Source: Desulfobacterales bacterium (GTDB lineage: Bacteria > Desulfobacterota > Desulfobacteria > Desulfobacterales > Desulfobacteraceae). Taken from it: a DNA stretch of 8,432 nt. Positions 1-7,276 of the stretch are shown here, piece by piece (position 1 is the stretch's first letter; each line of letters begins with the position of its first letter). The stretch is from the NCBI GenBank assembly GCA_022361135.1, contig JAKSBM010000553.1:1-8432 (forward strand), given 5' to 3'. The notes under the pieces are model-generated. The model was not told where the DNA came from and ran no database searches. It worked only from the letters and a program-made list of their open reading frames with translations. A program made the translations under genes and the position numbers.

Positions 1-85
1 AAGCGTGGAAACGGCCCTGTCCGTGGTGGTGGACCTTTTATCCAACACCCTGGGCTTTGACTCCATCCGGGTGACCCGGTCCTAG
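1..85 (+). CDS. eutS: BMC shell protein, EutS/PduU type (3' end only)
   Basis: Only the last 27 codons are present, read from position 2 and ending at the TAG at 83-85; the start lies upstream of the window. The visible residues include VETALSVVVDLL, then TLGF, and the protein ends in VTRS. This resembles the C-terminus of EutS/PduU (VEEAL/VEYAL, an amphipathic helix, then a short strand ending in TKS/TRT). Those proteins are circularly permuted single-BMC-domain shell subunits that form hexamers with a capped central pore. Its position directly before eutP matches the eutS-eutP neighbourhood of ethanolamine operons. EutS and PduU cannot be separated from this fragment, and another BMC-domain protein is possible. 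Confidence 0.62.
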   Translation, partial: SVETALSVVVDLLSNTLGFDSIRVTRS

Positions 86-91
86 GGCGGT

Positions 92-541
92 ATGAGAAAG
101 CGCATGGTCATCATGGGGGCAGGGGGCTGTGGGAAAACCTCCCTGGCCCATGTTCTGAGCCGGTACCAGGGGCCGTTAAAACGGACCCAGGACATGATTT
201 TCAAGGGCCCCACCCTGGACGTTCCCGGGGCCTACCTGGAGATCCCCTGGATGTACCGGAATCTCATTTCGGCGGTGCAGAACCATGGAAATTGCGTCCT
301 CATGCTGGTGGACCAAACCGCCCCCTCAAGCCTGGGGGCACCGGGATTTGCCCAGGTCTTTTCCTGCCCCGTCTTCGGGGTGGTGACCAAGGTGGATGAA
401 AAACCGGAGAACCAAGGGCGCTGCCACAGGGAGCTGGAACGGCTGGGGGTATCCCGGCCCTATTTTGAAATCAGCACCCGCACCGGAGAAGGAATGGACG
501 GGCTGGAAAGCCAATTGCAGGAATTTATGGAGGACAGATGA
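92..541 (+). CDS. eutP: EutP/PduV-like small GTPase
   Basis: A 149-residue P-loop NTPase of the EutP/PduV family, the usual length for the group. Visible motifs are the P-loop GAGGCGKT (residues 9-16), a switch-I threonine candidate T32 in KRTQD, a DxxG-type motif DVPG (43-46) and the base-specificity motif TKVD (99-102). Some family members have been reported to have acetate kinase or GTPase activity, and PduV has been linked to microcompartment positioning; the role here is inferred. The start at 92 lies six bases after the upstream stop, and its spacing to the P-loop matches EutP. The upstream Shine-Dalgarno is weak, so in-frame ATGs at 104 or 113 are possible, but they would trim the first beta strand. 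The stop overlaps the next start by four bases (ATGA), suggesting translational coupling. Confidence 0.88.
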   Translation: MRKRMVIMGAGGCGKTSLAHVLSRYQGPLKRTQDMIFKGPTLDVPGAYLEIPWMYRNLISAVQNHGNCVLMLVDQTAPSSLGAPGFAQVFSCPVFGVVTKVDEKPENQGRCHRELERLGVSRPYFEISTRTGEGMDGLESQLQEFMEDR

Positions 542-1182
542 AATTTATCACCGAAGTCTATCTCAGGGGAGAATACCGCAAGGCCCCATTCACGGAATTT
601 GTCCTGGAAGAGGGGCTGCGCCTCACCCCCGGTGCCCGGGAATTCCTGTCCGACCGGCGCATTGAGCTGTGCACCCCGCCGGATCCCGCCGCCATTGAAG
701 AAATGGATGGGGAAAGGGAATCCGCGGAAAAGGAACAGATGCCTCCGGCATTGCCCCAGTCCCTTCCGGCCCGTTGGGGGGCCCGACTGGCATCCCTGGA
801 GAATCTCTTCCTTATCACGGCCCAGGAATTGTCCGGCCTGGATGTGAACCTGTCCCGGGAAATCCTGGAACTCTTCCCGACCCTGGCCGCCTTGAGAAAC
901 GCGGACAGCAGGGGGGAAGGCGCTCCCTTCAGCCCCTGCACCGGCATGGACGAAGCCGGGGCGGAAATGGGCAATTGTTTTGATCTGGCCCCCTTTCACC
1001 TCACCCTGGCCTGTGCCCCCCAGTTGTTGAAGCTGGACCGGCTGCGCTGCGCCGTCAACGAGGTCAAGGTGGAGGCCATCCAGGATGCCCGGACCGTGGA
1101 AGCCCTGAACTGCCTGATCAACCGAGTATCCCAATTAATCTGTACCACCCTGGGAGGAAATGAATGTCAACGGAAAAGCTAA
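538..1182 (+). CDS. eutT: EutT-like protein (cobalamin adenosyltransferase family), short and divergent
   Basis: A 214-residue protein. The N-terminus (FITEVYLR at residues 3-10, then RLTPGAREFL at 28-37) closely parallels EutT, and the C-terminal helical part (about 100-210) follows the PduO/EutT adenosyltransferase pattern, including LRNADSRGEG and a helix around LDRLRCAVNEVKVEA (166-180). EutT makes adenosylcobalamin for ethanolamine ammonia-lyase. This copy is about 50 residues shorter than enterobacterial EutT and lacks the HX11CCXXC metal-binding segment. In the normally conserved RExE helix motif, the arginine is N174 and the second acid is K177. It may therefore be a structural or regulatory relative rather than an active enzyme. 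GGAGG at 529-533 precedes the ATG, which overlaps eutP by four bases. The 3' end overlaps eutJ by 19 bases. Confidence 0.72.
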   Translation: MKFITEVYLRGEYRKAPFTEFVLEEGLRLTPGAREFLSDRRIELCTPPDPAAIEEMDGERESAEKEQMPPALPQSLPARWGARLASLENLFLITAQELSGLDVNLSREILELFPTLAALRNADSRGEGAPFSPCTGMDEAGAEMGNCFDLAPFHLTLACAPQLLKLDRLRCAVNEVKVEAIQDARTVEALNCLINRVSQLICTTLGGNECQRKS

Positions 1183-2003
1183 ATTTTGCCCAATGCGACC
1201 AATTGGTCCAGGCCTTTGAAACCGTGGTGGAAACCCCCATCAAGGGGACTTCTTCGGTCTATTACACCGGGGTGGACCTGGGCACCGCCTGTGTGGTGGT
1301 GGCGGTTCTGGATGAAAACCATGAACCCGTGGCCGGGGCCTATCGCTGGGCCGACGTGGTCCGGGACGGCATGGTGGTGGATTACATCGGAGCCGTGCAG
1401 ATCGTCAGGGAACTCAAGGAAGAAATCGAAGCCAAGCTGGGTGTGGAACTCATCCACGCCGCCGCGGCCATCCCCCCGGGCACCGATGCCCTGGACGGCG
1501 GGGCCGTGAAAAATGTGGTCCAGGGGGCCGGGTTTGAACTCACCGGACTCTTTGACGAATCCACGGCCGCCAATGCCGTGCTCAATATCAAGGACGGGGC
1601 CGTGGTGGACATCGGGGGGGGGACCACCGGGATTTCCATTTTCAAGGATGGGGAACTGGTCCATGTGGCCGACGAAGCCACCGGCGGCACCCATTTTTCC
1701 CTGGTGGTTTCCGGGGCCTATGGGATGGATTTTGCCCAGGCCGATCTCTTCAAGCGGAATCCGGACAACCATGCCGAACTGCTGCCCGTGCTCCGGCCGG
1801 TGATGGAAAAGGTCTCCTCCATTATTTCAGATCACATTGCCCCCCACCATGTGCGGGAAATTGCCCTGGTGGGCGGCACCTGTTGCCTCACCGGCATTGA
1901 AGAGGTCATTGGAAGCAAGACCGGGATCCATACACACAAGCCCAAGAATCCCATGTTCGTCACCCCCCTGGGCATTGCCCTGAATTGCAAGGCGGAGGAT
2001 TAA
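1164..2003 (+). CDS. eutJ: EutJ, actin/Hsp70-fold ATPase-like protein of BMC operons
   Basis: A 279-residue member of the EutJ family, close to the family length. The actin/Hsp70 ATPase signatures are present in order: phosphate-1 GVDLGTA (residues 36-42), phosphate-2 VVDIGGGTTGIS (D149, Gly151-153, T154) and the adenosine motif LVGGTC (G237, G238). The substrate-binding domain of true Hsp70 is absent, as is usual for EutJ. The family is presumed to be a chaperone or reactivation-like factor for BMC enzymes, but its client has not been firmly established. GGAGGAA at 1153-1159 sits six bases before the ATG at 1164, inside the end of the EutT-like gene. The three glycine codons of the phosphate-2 loop form an uninterrupted run of nine G at 1614-1622. 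The next gene starts four bases after the last base of the stop codon. Confidence 0.92.
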   Translation: MSTEKLNFAQCDQLVQAFETVVETPIKGTSSVYYTGVDLGTACVVVAVLDENHEPVAGAYRWADVVRDGMVVDYIGAVQIVRELKEEIEAKLGVELIHAAAAIPPGTDALDGGAVKNVVQGAGFELTGLFDESTAANAVLNIKDGAVVDIGGGTTGISIFKDGELVHVADEATGGTHFSLVVSGAYGMDFAQADLFKRNPDNHAELLPVLRPVMEKVSSIISDHIAPHHVREIALVGGTCCLTGIEEVIGSKTGIHTHKPKNPMFVTPLGIALNCKAED

Positions 2004-2006
2004 TCC

Positions 2007-2279
2007 ATGCTGGTTGCAGAGCTCGTTGGAAATGTATGGGCCACCCGGAAGCTGGACAGCCTCAATGGATTGAAATTCATGCTGGTGGAGGTGGTGGGGG
2101 GACCCGAGGCCGGGCGTCGCCTGGTGGCCGTGGACACCATCGGTGCCGGATTTGGAGACCGGGTGCTGGTCTGCACCGGTTCCTCGGCCCGGCGCATGTT
2201 CGACAATCACGATATCCCCGTGGATGCGGCCATTGTGGGCATCATTGACGCGGATTGTAATATTTCAGGAGAAAATTAA
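2007..2279 (+). CDS. eutN: EutN/CcmL-type pentameric BMC vertex protein (BMC-P)
   Basis: A 90-residue single-domain protein of the EutN/CcmL family, which forms pentamers that cap the vertices of the polyhedral shell. Diagnostic features are the N-terminal LVAELVGNVWATRK (residues 2-15), the central strand FMLVEVV, the AVDTIGAGFGDRVLVCTGSS block (about 41-60) and the C-terminal VDAAIVGIID strand. The length is normal (about 85-100 residues). GGAGG at 1994-1998 lies eight bases before the ATG at 2007. Only one BMC-P gene is visible here, so further vertex paralogs, if any, lie outside the window. Confidence 0.95.
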   Translation: MLVAELVGNVWATRKLDSLNGLKFMLVEVVGGPEAGRRLVAVDTIGAGFGDRVLVCTGSSARRMFDNHDIPVDAAIVGIIDADCNISGEN

Positions 2280-2280
2280 G

Positions 2281-3603
2281 ATGGAATTACTGGAATCCGT
2301 AAAACAGGCCGGTGTGGTCGGTGCCGGTGGCGCCGGTTTCCCCACCCATGTGAAGCTGGCAGCCCAGGCAGAGTACATTCTCCTCAACGGGGCCGAATGC
2401 GAGCCCTTACTCCGGGTGGATCAGCAGCTCATGGCCATCCACCCCGATGAAATCATCCAGGGGCTGGCCATGGCCGGGGACCAGGTGGGTGCCCAATATG
2501 TGGTCATCGGCATCAAGGATAAGCACAAAAAGGTCATTGCCATCCTGGATGAAAGGATCAAGGCCCTGGGCCTGGATCAAAAAGTGGCCCTCCACGCCCT
2601 GCCCGATATCTATCCGGCCGGGGACGAACAGGTCCTGGTCCACGAGGTCACCGGTCGTGTGGTCCCCGAAGGGGGAATTCCCCTCCAGGTGGGCTGTGTG
2701 GTGGTGAACTCGGAAACCGCCATGAACATTTACCATGCCGCCCAGGGCAGGGCCGTCACCCACACCTGGCTCACCCTGGCCGGGGACATCCCCAGGCGCC
2801 TCACCCTGAAGGTGCCCGTGGGCACCCCCATCCGGGAGGTCCTGGCCCTCACCGGGCTCACCGACTTTTCCGACTATGCCGTCATCGACGGCGGTCCCAT
2901 GATGGGCGGGGTCCTGGCCGATCTGGACGGCCATGTTTCCAAGACCAGTAAGGGTTATATCCTTTTAAAGAAAAGCCATGGCCTCATTGCCAAGAAAACC
3001 CTGACCCCCCAGGCCGCCTCCCGCATGAACAAGGCCGCCTGCGCCCAGTGCCGCATGTGCACGGATCTCTGCCCCCGGTATCTCATGGGCCATGCCATTG
3101 AGCCCCATAAGATGATGCGCCTGGCCAATTACGGCGGAGACCAGGGCGCGGAACTGGCCCAGCTCTGCTGTTCCTGCAATCTGTGCCAGCTCTTTTCCTG
3201 CAGCCAGGGGCTCTACCCCCGGTTTGCCAATGATGCGGCCAAGGCCAAGTCCGCGGAACAGGGCATCCGTTACACCCCGGAAGAAAAGGAGTACACCCCC
3301 CGTGAAATGCGGGCCTTCCGCCTCATTCCCTCCAAGCGCCTCATCGCCCGGCTGGGACTGACGGCCTTTGATGCCCCTGCACCGGTGGAATCCATTGACC
3401 TGGATCCCCAGGAAGTCTGTGTGGGCTGCAAACCCCATGTAGGCGCACCGGTGGACGCCTGTGTTGCCGTGGGGGACCGGGTGGACGCGGGCATGATCAT
3501 CGGCGATGTGGCCCAGGGCAATTTGGGCGCCCCCATCCACGCCTCCATCTCCGGACAGATTACCCGGATCACCCCTGAATGTATCACCATAAGGAAAGAC
3601 TGA
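2281..3603 (+). CDS. pduS: PduS-like Fe-S flavoprotein oxidoreductase (RnfC-related)
   Basis: A 440-residue protein of the PduS/RnfC-like family. The N-terminus carries the glycine-rich NADH/FMN-binding signature GAGGAGFPTHVK (residues 14-25) and NGAECEPLL (36-44). Two ferredoxin-like cysteine sets follow: C254-x2-C257-x2-C260-x3-C264-Pro, and C296/C297, C299, C302, C307. The C-terminal part (about 378-435) resembles a barrel-sandwich (biotinyl/lipoyl-like) domain. PduS was described as a cobalamin reductase binding two [4Fe-4S] clusters and FMN. PduS homologs also occur in BMC loci lacking B12 enzymes, where a general electron-transfer role is likely. The reading frame is open upstream to 2143, but ATG 2281 is preferred: AGGAG at 2267-2271 is nine bases upstream and MELLESVKQAGVVGAGGAG matches the family N-terminus. 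The pduT gene follows immediately. Confidence 0.92.
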   Translation: MELLESVKQAGVVGAGGAGFPTHVKLAAQAEYILLNGAECEPLLRVDQQLMAIHPDEIIQGLAMAGDQVGAQYVVIGIKDKHKKVIAILDERIKALGLDQKVALHALPDIYPAGDEQVLVHEVTGRVVPEGGIPLQVGCVVVNSETAMNIYHAAQGRAVTHTWLTLAGDIPRRLTLKVPVGTPIREVLALTGLTDFSDYAVIDGGPMMGGVLADLDGHVSKTSKGYILLKKSHGLIAKKTLTPQAASRMNKAACAQCRMCTDLCPRYLMGHAIEPHKMMRLANYGGDQGAELAQLCCSCNLCQLFSCSQGLYPRFANDAAKAKSAEQGIRYTPEEKEYTPREMRAFRLIPSKRLIARLGLTAFDAPAPVESIDLDPQEVCVGCKPHVGAPVDACVAVGDRVDAGMIIGDVAQGNLGAPIHASISGQITRITPECITIRKD

Positions 3604-3604
3604 T

Positions 3605-4153
3605 ATGAGAAACGCAATCGGAATGGTGGAATTCACCAGCATCTCCCGGGGCATCTACGCCGCCGACCAGATGGTTAAAACCGCGGATGTGGACATTATC
3701 ACGGCCATGTCCACCTGTCCTGGAAAATACATTGCCGTGGTCAACGGGGATGTTGCCGCCGTGCAGAATTCCGTGGAAGCCGGCTGCACCGCCGGCGGGG
3801 AATACCTCATTGATTCCATGGTGATCCCCAACGTGGATTCCGGGATTTTCCCGGCCCTGTCCGGGGCATCCATGCCCGAGGATCTCCAGGCCATCGGCAT
3901 TTTGGAATGCTTTTCCCTGGCCGCCATGATCACCACGGCCGATGCCGTGCTCAAATCCGCCGAGCTGGATGCCATTGAGCTCCGCCTGGGCAACGGTTTG
4001 GGCGGCAAGGGCTTTTTCACCTTTACCGGGGATGTGGCTGCGGTCCAGGCCGGTGTGGATGTGGGCCGGGCCATTGCCGGGGAAAAGGGTGTTCTGGTCA
4101 ATGCGGAAGTGATTCCCTCTCCCTCGGAGCGGGTATTGTCTTCTCTTTTATAA
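3605..4153 (+). CDS. pduT: PduT-like tandem-BMC shell protein with Fe-S cysteine
   Basis: A 182-residue protein with two BMC domains (about 1-90 and 95-182), which forms trimeric pseudohexamers. It follows PduT along its whole length: IGMVEFTSISRGI at the start, NVDSGIFPALSG at the domain junction, GILECFSLAAMITTAD opening domain 2 and GEKGVLVNAEVIPSPSE near the end. The key residue is Cys38 in STCPGKY. In PduT, three copies of this cysteine meet at the trimer pore and hold a [4Fe-4S] cluster. Together with pduS directly upstream, this suggests a conduit passing electrons through the shell; that pairing is inferred from family knowledge and adjacency. AAGGA at 3591-3595 lies nine bases before the ATG, and only one base separates the pduS stop from this start. 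Confidence 0.94.
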   Translation: MRNAIGMVEFTSISRGIYAADQMVKTADVDIITAMSTCPGKYIAVVNGDVAAVQNSVEAGCTAGGEYLIDSMVIPNVDSGIFPALSGASMPEDLQAIGILECFSLAAMITTADAVLKSAELDAIELRLGNGLGGKGFFTFTGDVAAVQAGVDVGRAIAGEKGVLVNAEVIPSPSERVLSSLL

Positions 4154-4189
4154 GTAATTGTAACCGACACAGAAACAAGGAGTGGAGGT

Positions 4190-4828
4190 ATGAAAAAACT
4201 CATATGTGCCAAGGACATTGATGCCTTGATCCAGAAGGGGGAAAAGCAGCTTTTCATCGAAGCCAAGACCCTGGTCACCCCCTCTGCCCGGGATGCTGCC
4301 CAGGCCAACGACATTGAAATCGTTGTGGGAACCCCGGTGGTTGAATCCGCCCCCCAGGCCGAAGCCTGCGTTGCACAGGCCGGTGATGCCGGCATTTCCA
4401 GCGACATGATCTACACCGTGCTCAAATCCATGGTGGAAAAGGGAATGCTCCAGGACATCTTTGGCCAGGATCTGCCCTATGTCTCCGAATCCCATGATTC
4501 CGGCCTCAAGCTGGTCCGGGGATCTTCCGTGAAAATGGAAAAACTGGACACGGGCAATGCCGGGGACAAGGTCTCCTATAGAGAATTGGTGGGAAAACCC
4601 CAGGGCAAGCTCTCCGCCGGATTCCTGGAAGTGGAGGATTCTCGGTTTGACTGGGAGCTCTCCTACGAAGAGATCGATTATGTGGTGGAAGGCAGCCTCA
4701 CCGTGGAGGTGGACGGCAAATCCTTCACCGCCCACGCCGGTGACATGTTCTTCCTGCCCAATGGGTCCAAGGTGGTCATGTCCGCGGACAAGGCCCGGGT
4801 CTTCTACGCCACCTACCCGGCCCTTTAG
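4190..4828 (+). CDS. eutQ: EutQ, cupin-domain BMC accessory protein
   Basis: A 212-residue EutQ-family protein. The N-terminus MKKLICAKDID is characteristic. A first region (about 1-60) contains the ITPxAR-like LVTPSARDAA, a variable linker follows, and a C-terminal cupin barrel (about 110-210) carries YEEIDYVVEGSLTVEVDG (starting near 159) and HAGDMFFLPNGSKV. EutQ from Salmonella has been reported to have acetate kinase activity and to be needed for microcompartment function; whether this copy is catalytic cannot be read from the sequence. If it is, it would complete acetyl-CoA to acetyl-phosphate to acetate plus ATP together with PduL. AAGGAG at 4177-4182 lies seven bases before the ATG; a second GGAGG at 4184-4188 is too close to be the main site. 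The 36-base spacer after pduT shows no obvious terminator. Confidence 0.92.
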   Translation: MKKLICAKDIDALIQKGEKQLFIEAKTLVTPSARDAAQANDIEIVVGTPVVESAPQAEACVAQAGDAGISSDMIYTVLKSMVEKGMLQDIFGQDLPYVSESHDSGLKLVRGSSVKMEKLDTGNAGDKVSYRELVGKPQGKLSAGFLEVEDSRFDWELSYEEIDYVVEGSLTVEVDGKSFTAHAGDMFFLPNGSKVVMSADKARVFYATYPAL

Positions 4829-4839
4829 GATTTTAAGCC

Positions 4840-5721
4840 ATGAAAGCGCTTGGACTCATAGAAACCCGGGGCCTGGTACCGGCGGTGGAAGCGGCCGATG
4901 CCATGGTCAAAGCCGCCCATGTGGAATTGGTGGGCCGGGACATGGTGGGAGCCGGTCTGGTGACGGTGACGGTGACCGGAGACGTGGGGGCGGTGAAGGC
5001 CTCCGTGGATGCGGGAGCCGCTGCGGCCCAGCGGGTGAACCCCCAGGCCATTGCCTCCTGCCACGTGATTCCCCGTCCCGATGGGAGCATTGCTTCCATC
5101 CTGGGGCCGGGAGACGACCCAACCGATGACGGACCGAAGGGATCCGGGGATCATACCCCTACAAATCAGGGCCCCAAAGATCCCGAACCCGCAGAGCCGG
5201 CCGTGGAATCCCCCGTTGAAACCGAAGGGGACACCGATCCGGAAACGGGCGTTGAAAAGGACATCTCAATCCCAGAACCGACCGGGGACTCTCTCCCCCA
5301 GGACGGAACTGATATCCAGGACACCACCGCGCCGGCCGAAAACGAGGCCGACCTGGAGGCTGCCCAGGAACCAACCCCAAATGAGATGGCCCTGGAAACG
5401 CCCCGGATGGAGGAAGTCCCTTCCGTTGACGAGGCTCCGGTTGAAACCGTACCCGTGGAAGCCCCACAGGCCCAGGAAGAACCGACCCGGGATTACGTCC
5501 TCCAGGTCGAGGCGGATCGGCTGACCCCCAAGGCCGTGGATTCCCTGGTGGCCGTCCATGGGCTTGAAAAAAGCCTGGGCGCCCTGGAGGGGATCACCGT
5601 GGCACGCCTGAAAAAACTGGCCCGGAAATACAAGAGTTTCCCCTTGAACGGGAAAAAGATTTCCCGGGTGAACAAAGAGAGCCTGATGGGAGCCTTTAAA
5701 TCCCATTATGAAAACAGCTAG
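4840..5721 (+). CDS. Hexameric BMC shell protein with long acidic linker and C-terminal accessory domain
   Basis: A 293-residue fusion with three parts. Residues 1 to about 90 form a BMC-H domain very similar to the PduA/EutM-like protein encoded at 8033: both share [18 protein letters not shown] and the DAGAAAA helix. Residues about 92-217 are low-complexity, rich in Asp, Glu, Pro and Thr, and probably disordered. Residues about 218-293 form a basic, helical C-terminal domain ([30 protein letters not shown], then [16 protein letters not shown]). Its helix-extended-helix pattern recalls SAP/Rho-N-like modules, but this is only an impression. Tailed hexamers such as EutK (HTH tail) and PduK (Fe-S tail) exist; this tail matches neither. 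The pore motif is G37-A38-G39 instead of GSG. Its role may be cargo or nucleoid attachment, or organising enzymes. AGGA at 4827-4830 precedes the ATG by nine bases. Confidence 0.88.
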   Translation: MKALGLIETRGLVPAVEAADAMVKAAHVELVGRDMVGAGLVTVTVTGDVGAVKASVDAGAAAAQRVNPQAIASCHVIPRPDGSIASILGPGDDPTDDGPKGSGDHTPTNQGPKDPEPAEPAVESPVETEGDTDPETGVEKDISIPEPTGDSLPQDGTDIQDTTAPAENEADLEAAQEPTPNEMALETPRMEEVPSVDEAPVETVPVEAPQAQEEPTRDYVLQVEADRLTPKAVDSLVAVHGLEKSLGALEGITVARLKKLARKYKSFPLNGKKISRVNKESLMGAFKSHYENS

Positions 5722-5743
5722 CACTCGAAAGGAGTAACCCAGA

Positions 5744-7276
5744 GTGGAAAATATGGATTACGATCTGCGTTCCGTACAGGAAGTCCGCAACCTGGCCCGT
5801 CTGGGACAGATTGCCACGGAACAGATTAAAAACTACACCGAAGACCTCATTGACAAGATTCTGTGCAACATGGTCAAAACGGCCAAGGCCCACGCCGTGG
5901 AGCTGGCCCGCATGGCCGTTGAGGAAACCGGTTTCGGCAAGGCCGAGGATAAGACCTACAAGAATCACATGGCCTCTGTCCTGCTCTACGATTCCATCAA
6001 GAACATGAAGACCTGCGGCATCATCAATGAAGATGCGGAAAACAAGGTCATTGAAATTGCCGAGCCCGTGGGCCTGGTCATGGGGATCATCCCCTCCACC
6101 AACCCCACCTCCACGGCATTGTTCAAGATGATGATCGCCCTGAAATCCCGCAACGCCATCATCATGAGCCCCCACCCGGCGGCGGCCAAGTGCACCATGA
6201 AGACCGTTGAACTCATGGCCAAGGCGGCCGTGGAAGCCGGTGCCCCGGCCAACATCTTCTCCTGCATTTCCATGCCCTCCATGCCGGCCACCAAGGAGCT
6301 CATGCACCACCCCGACGTGAATATGATCATTGCCACGGGCGGACCGGGCATGGTCAAGGCCGCCTACAGCGCGGGCAAACCCGCCCTGGGCGTGGGTGCG
6401 GGCAACTCCCCGGCCTACATTGAAAAAACCGCCCTCATCCCCCAGGCCGTGAAGAATATCATGGCTTCCAAGACCTTCGACCATGGGACCATCTGTGCTT
6501 CGGAACAGTCCATCATCGTAGAAGAGTCCAACCGGGATGCGGTCATTGCCGAATTCAAGAACCAGGGTGCTTACTTCATGACCGCCGAAGAGACCGCCAA
6601 GGTTTGCGGTCTGCTCTTTAAGAACGGTCACAACATGAATGCCAAGTTCGTGGGCAGAGCCCCCCAGGTCATTGCCGAAGCCGCCGGTTTTTCCGTGCCC
6701 TCCACGGTTCGGGTCCTCATCGGGGAACAGCAGAGCTGCCAGGATCCCCTGGCCTATGAAAAGCTCACCACGGTTCTGGGCTTCTACACCGTTAAAGATT
6801 GGCACGAGGCCTGTAAGCTGAGCATTGAACTGCTCCAGAACGGCATCGGCCACACCATGAGCCTGCACACCGAGGACGAAAACATTGTCCGGGAATTCAG
6901 CGTAAAGCCGGCCTCCCGTATCCTGGTGAACACCGGGGGAACCCAGGGGGGCACCGGTGCCTCCACCGGCCTTTTCCCCTCCTTCACCCTGGGTTGCGGT
7001 ACCTGGGGCGGCAGCTCCATTTCCGACAACGTCACCCCCATGCACCTGGTGAACGTGAAACGGATTGCTTACGGCATCAAGGATTGCGCCACCCTGGCCC
7101 TGGAAGACCCCACCTTTGATTACCCCGAGCTCAACGGTACTTCCCCGGCCTCCTGCCGCAGTGCCTGCGAAGCCCCCATGGACAATGTGGCCGCTGCGGC
7201 CCAGACCATGGACAAGGCCCAGCTCATGGACGTGATCAATTCCCTGGTGAGCGCCATCCGGGAAGAGGCCAAGTAA
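5744..7276 (+). CDS. CoA-acylating aldehyde dehydrogenase (EutE/AdhE-N-like) with C-terminal targeting tail
   Basis: A 510-residue enzyme oxidising an aldehyde to acyl-CoA with NAD+ inside the microcompartment. Motifs are the NAD-binding PSTNPTS (117-123), GAGNSPAYIE, and the catalytic cysteine C251 in HGTICASEQS. The stretch LGCGTWGGSSISDNVTPMHL resembles the aldehyde dehydrogenase half of AdhE. It is about 40 residues longer than typical EutE. After the catalytic domain (to about 448) comes a roughly 60-residue extension ending in an amphipathic helix (490-510, KAQLMDVINSLVSAI), as expected of an encapsulation peptide. Aldehyde dehydrogenases of glycyl-radical BMC loci are known to carry such C-terminal tags. 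The start is GTG 5744: AAAGGAG at 5728-5734 is nine bases away, whereas the ATG at 5753 would be 18 bases away. The stop overlaps pduL by one base. Confidence 0.93.
   Translation: MENMDYDLRSVQEVRNLARLGQIATEQIKNYTEDLIDKILCNMVKTAKAHAVELARMAVEETGFGKAEDKTYKNHMASVLLYDSIKNMKTCGIINEDAENKVIEIAEPVGLVMGIIPSTNPTSTALFKMMIALKSRNAIIMSPHPAAAKCTMKTVELMAKAAVEAGAPANIFSCISMPSMPATKELMHHPDVNMIIATGGPGMVKAAYSAGKPALGVGAGNSPAYIEKTALIPQAVKNIMASKTFDHGTICASEQSIIVEESNRDAVIAEFKNQGAYFMTAEETAKVCGLLFKNGHNMNAKFVGRAPQVIAEAAGFSVPSTVRVLIGEQQSCQDPLAYEKLTTVLGFYTVKDWHEACKLSIELLQNGIGHTMSLHTEDENIVREFSVKPASRILVNTGGTQGGTGASTGLFPSFTLGCGTWGGSSISDNVTPMHLVNVKRIAYGIKDCATLALEDPTFDYPELNGTSPASCRSACEAPMDNVAAAAQTMDKAQLMDVINSLVSAIREEAK

Noticed and set aside
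460..1134. Minus-strand open frame (224 codons) opposite the EutT-like gene
   Set aside because: Glycine/glutamine-rich shadow without recognisable motifs, while the + strand frame has EutT signatures, an RBS and operon overlaps.
1160..1162. ATG at 1160 as the start of eutJ
   Set aside because: It is in a different frame from the EutJ motifs; the ATG at 1164 is in frame and properly spaced from GGAGGAA.
2143..2280. Upstream in-frame extension of the PduS-like gene (a start at 2143)
   Set aside because: It lies inside the eutN gene, its translation does not look like PduS, and the ATG at 2281 has a well-spaced AGGAG and the family N-terminus.
5113..5500. Repetitive-looking acidic linker as a tandem DNA repeat
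   Set aside because: It is compositionally biased at protein level (Glu, Asp, Pro, Thr) but I see no exact repeating DNA unit; no CRISPR-like spacing is present.
5696..7045. Long open frame on the minus strand (449 codons) opposite the aldehyde dehydrogenase
   Set aside because: His/Gly-rich translation typical of an antisense shadow of GC-rich coding DNA; the + strand gene has unambiguous catalytic motifs.
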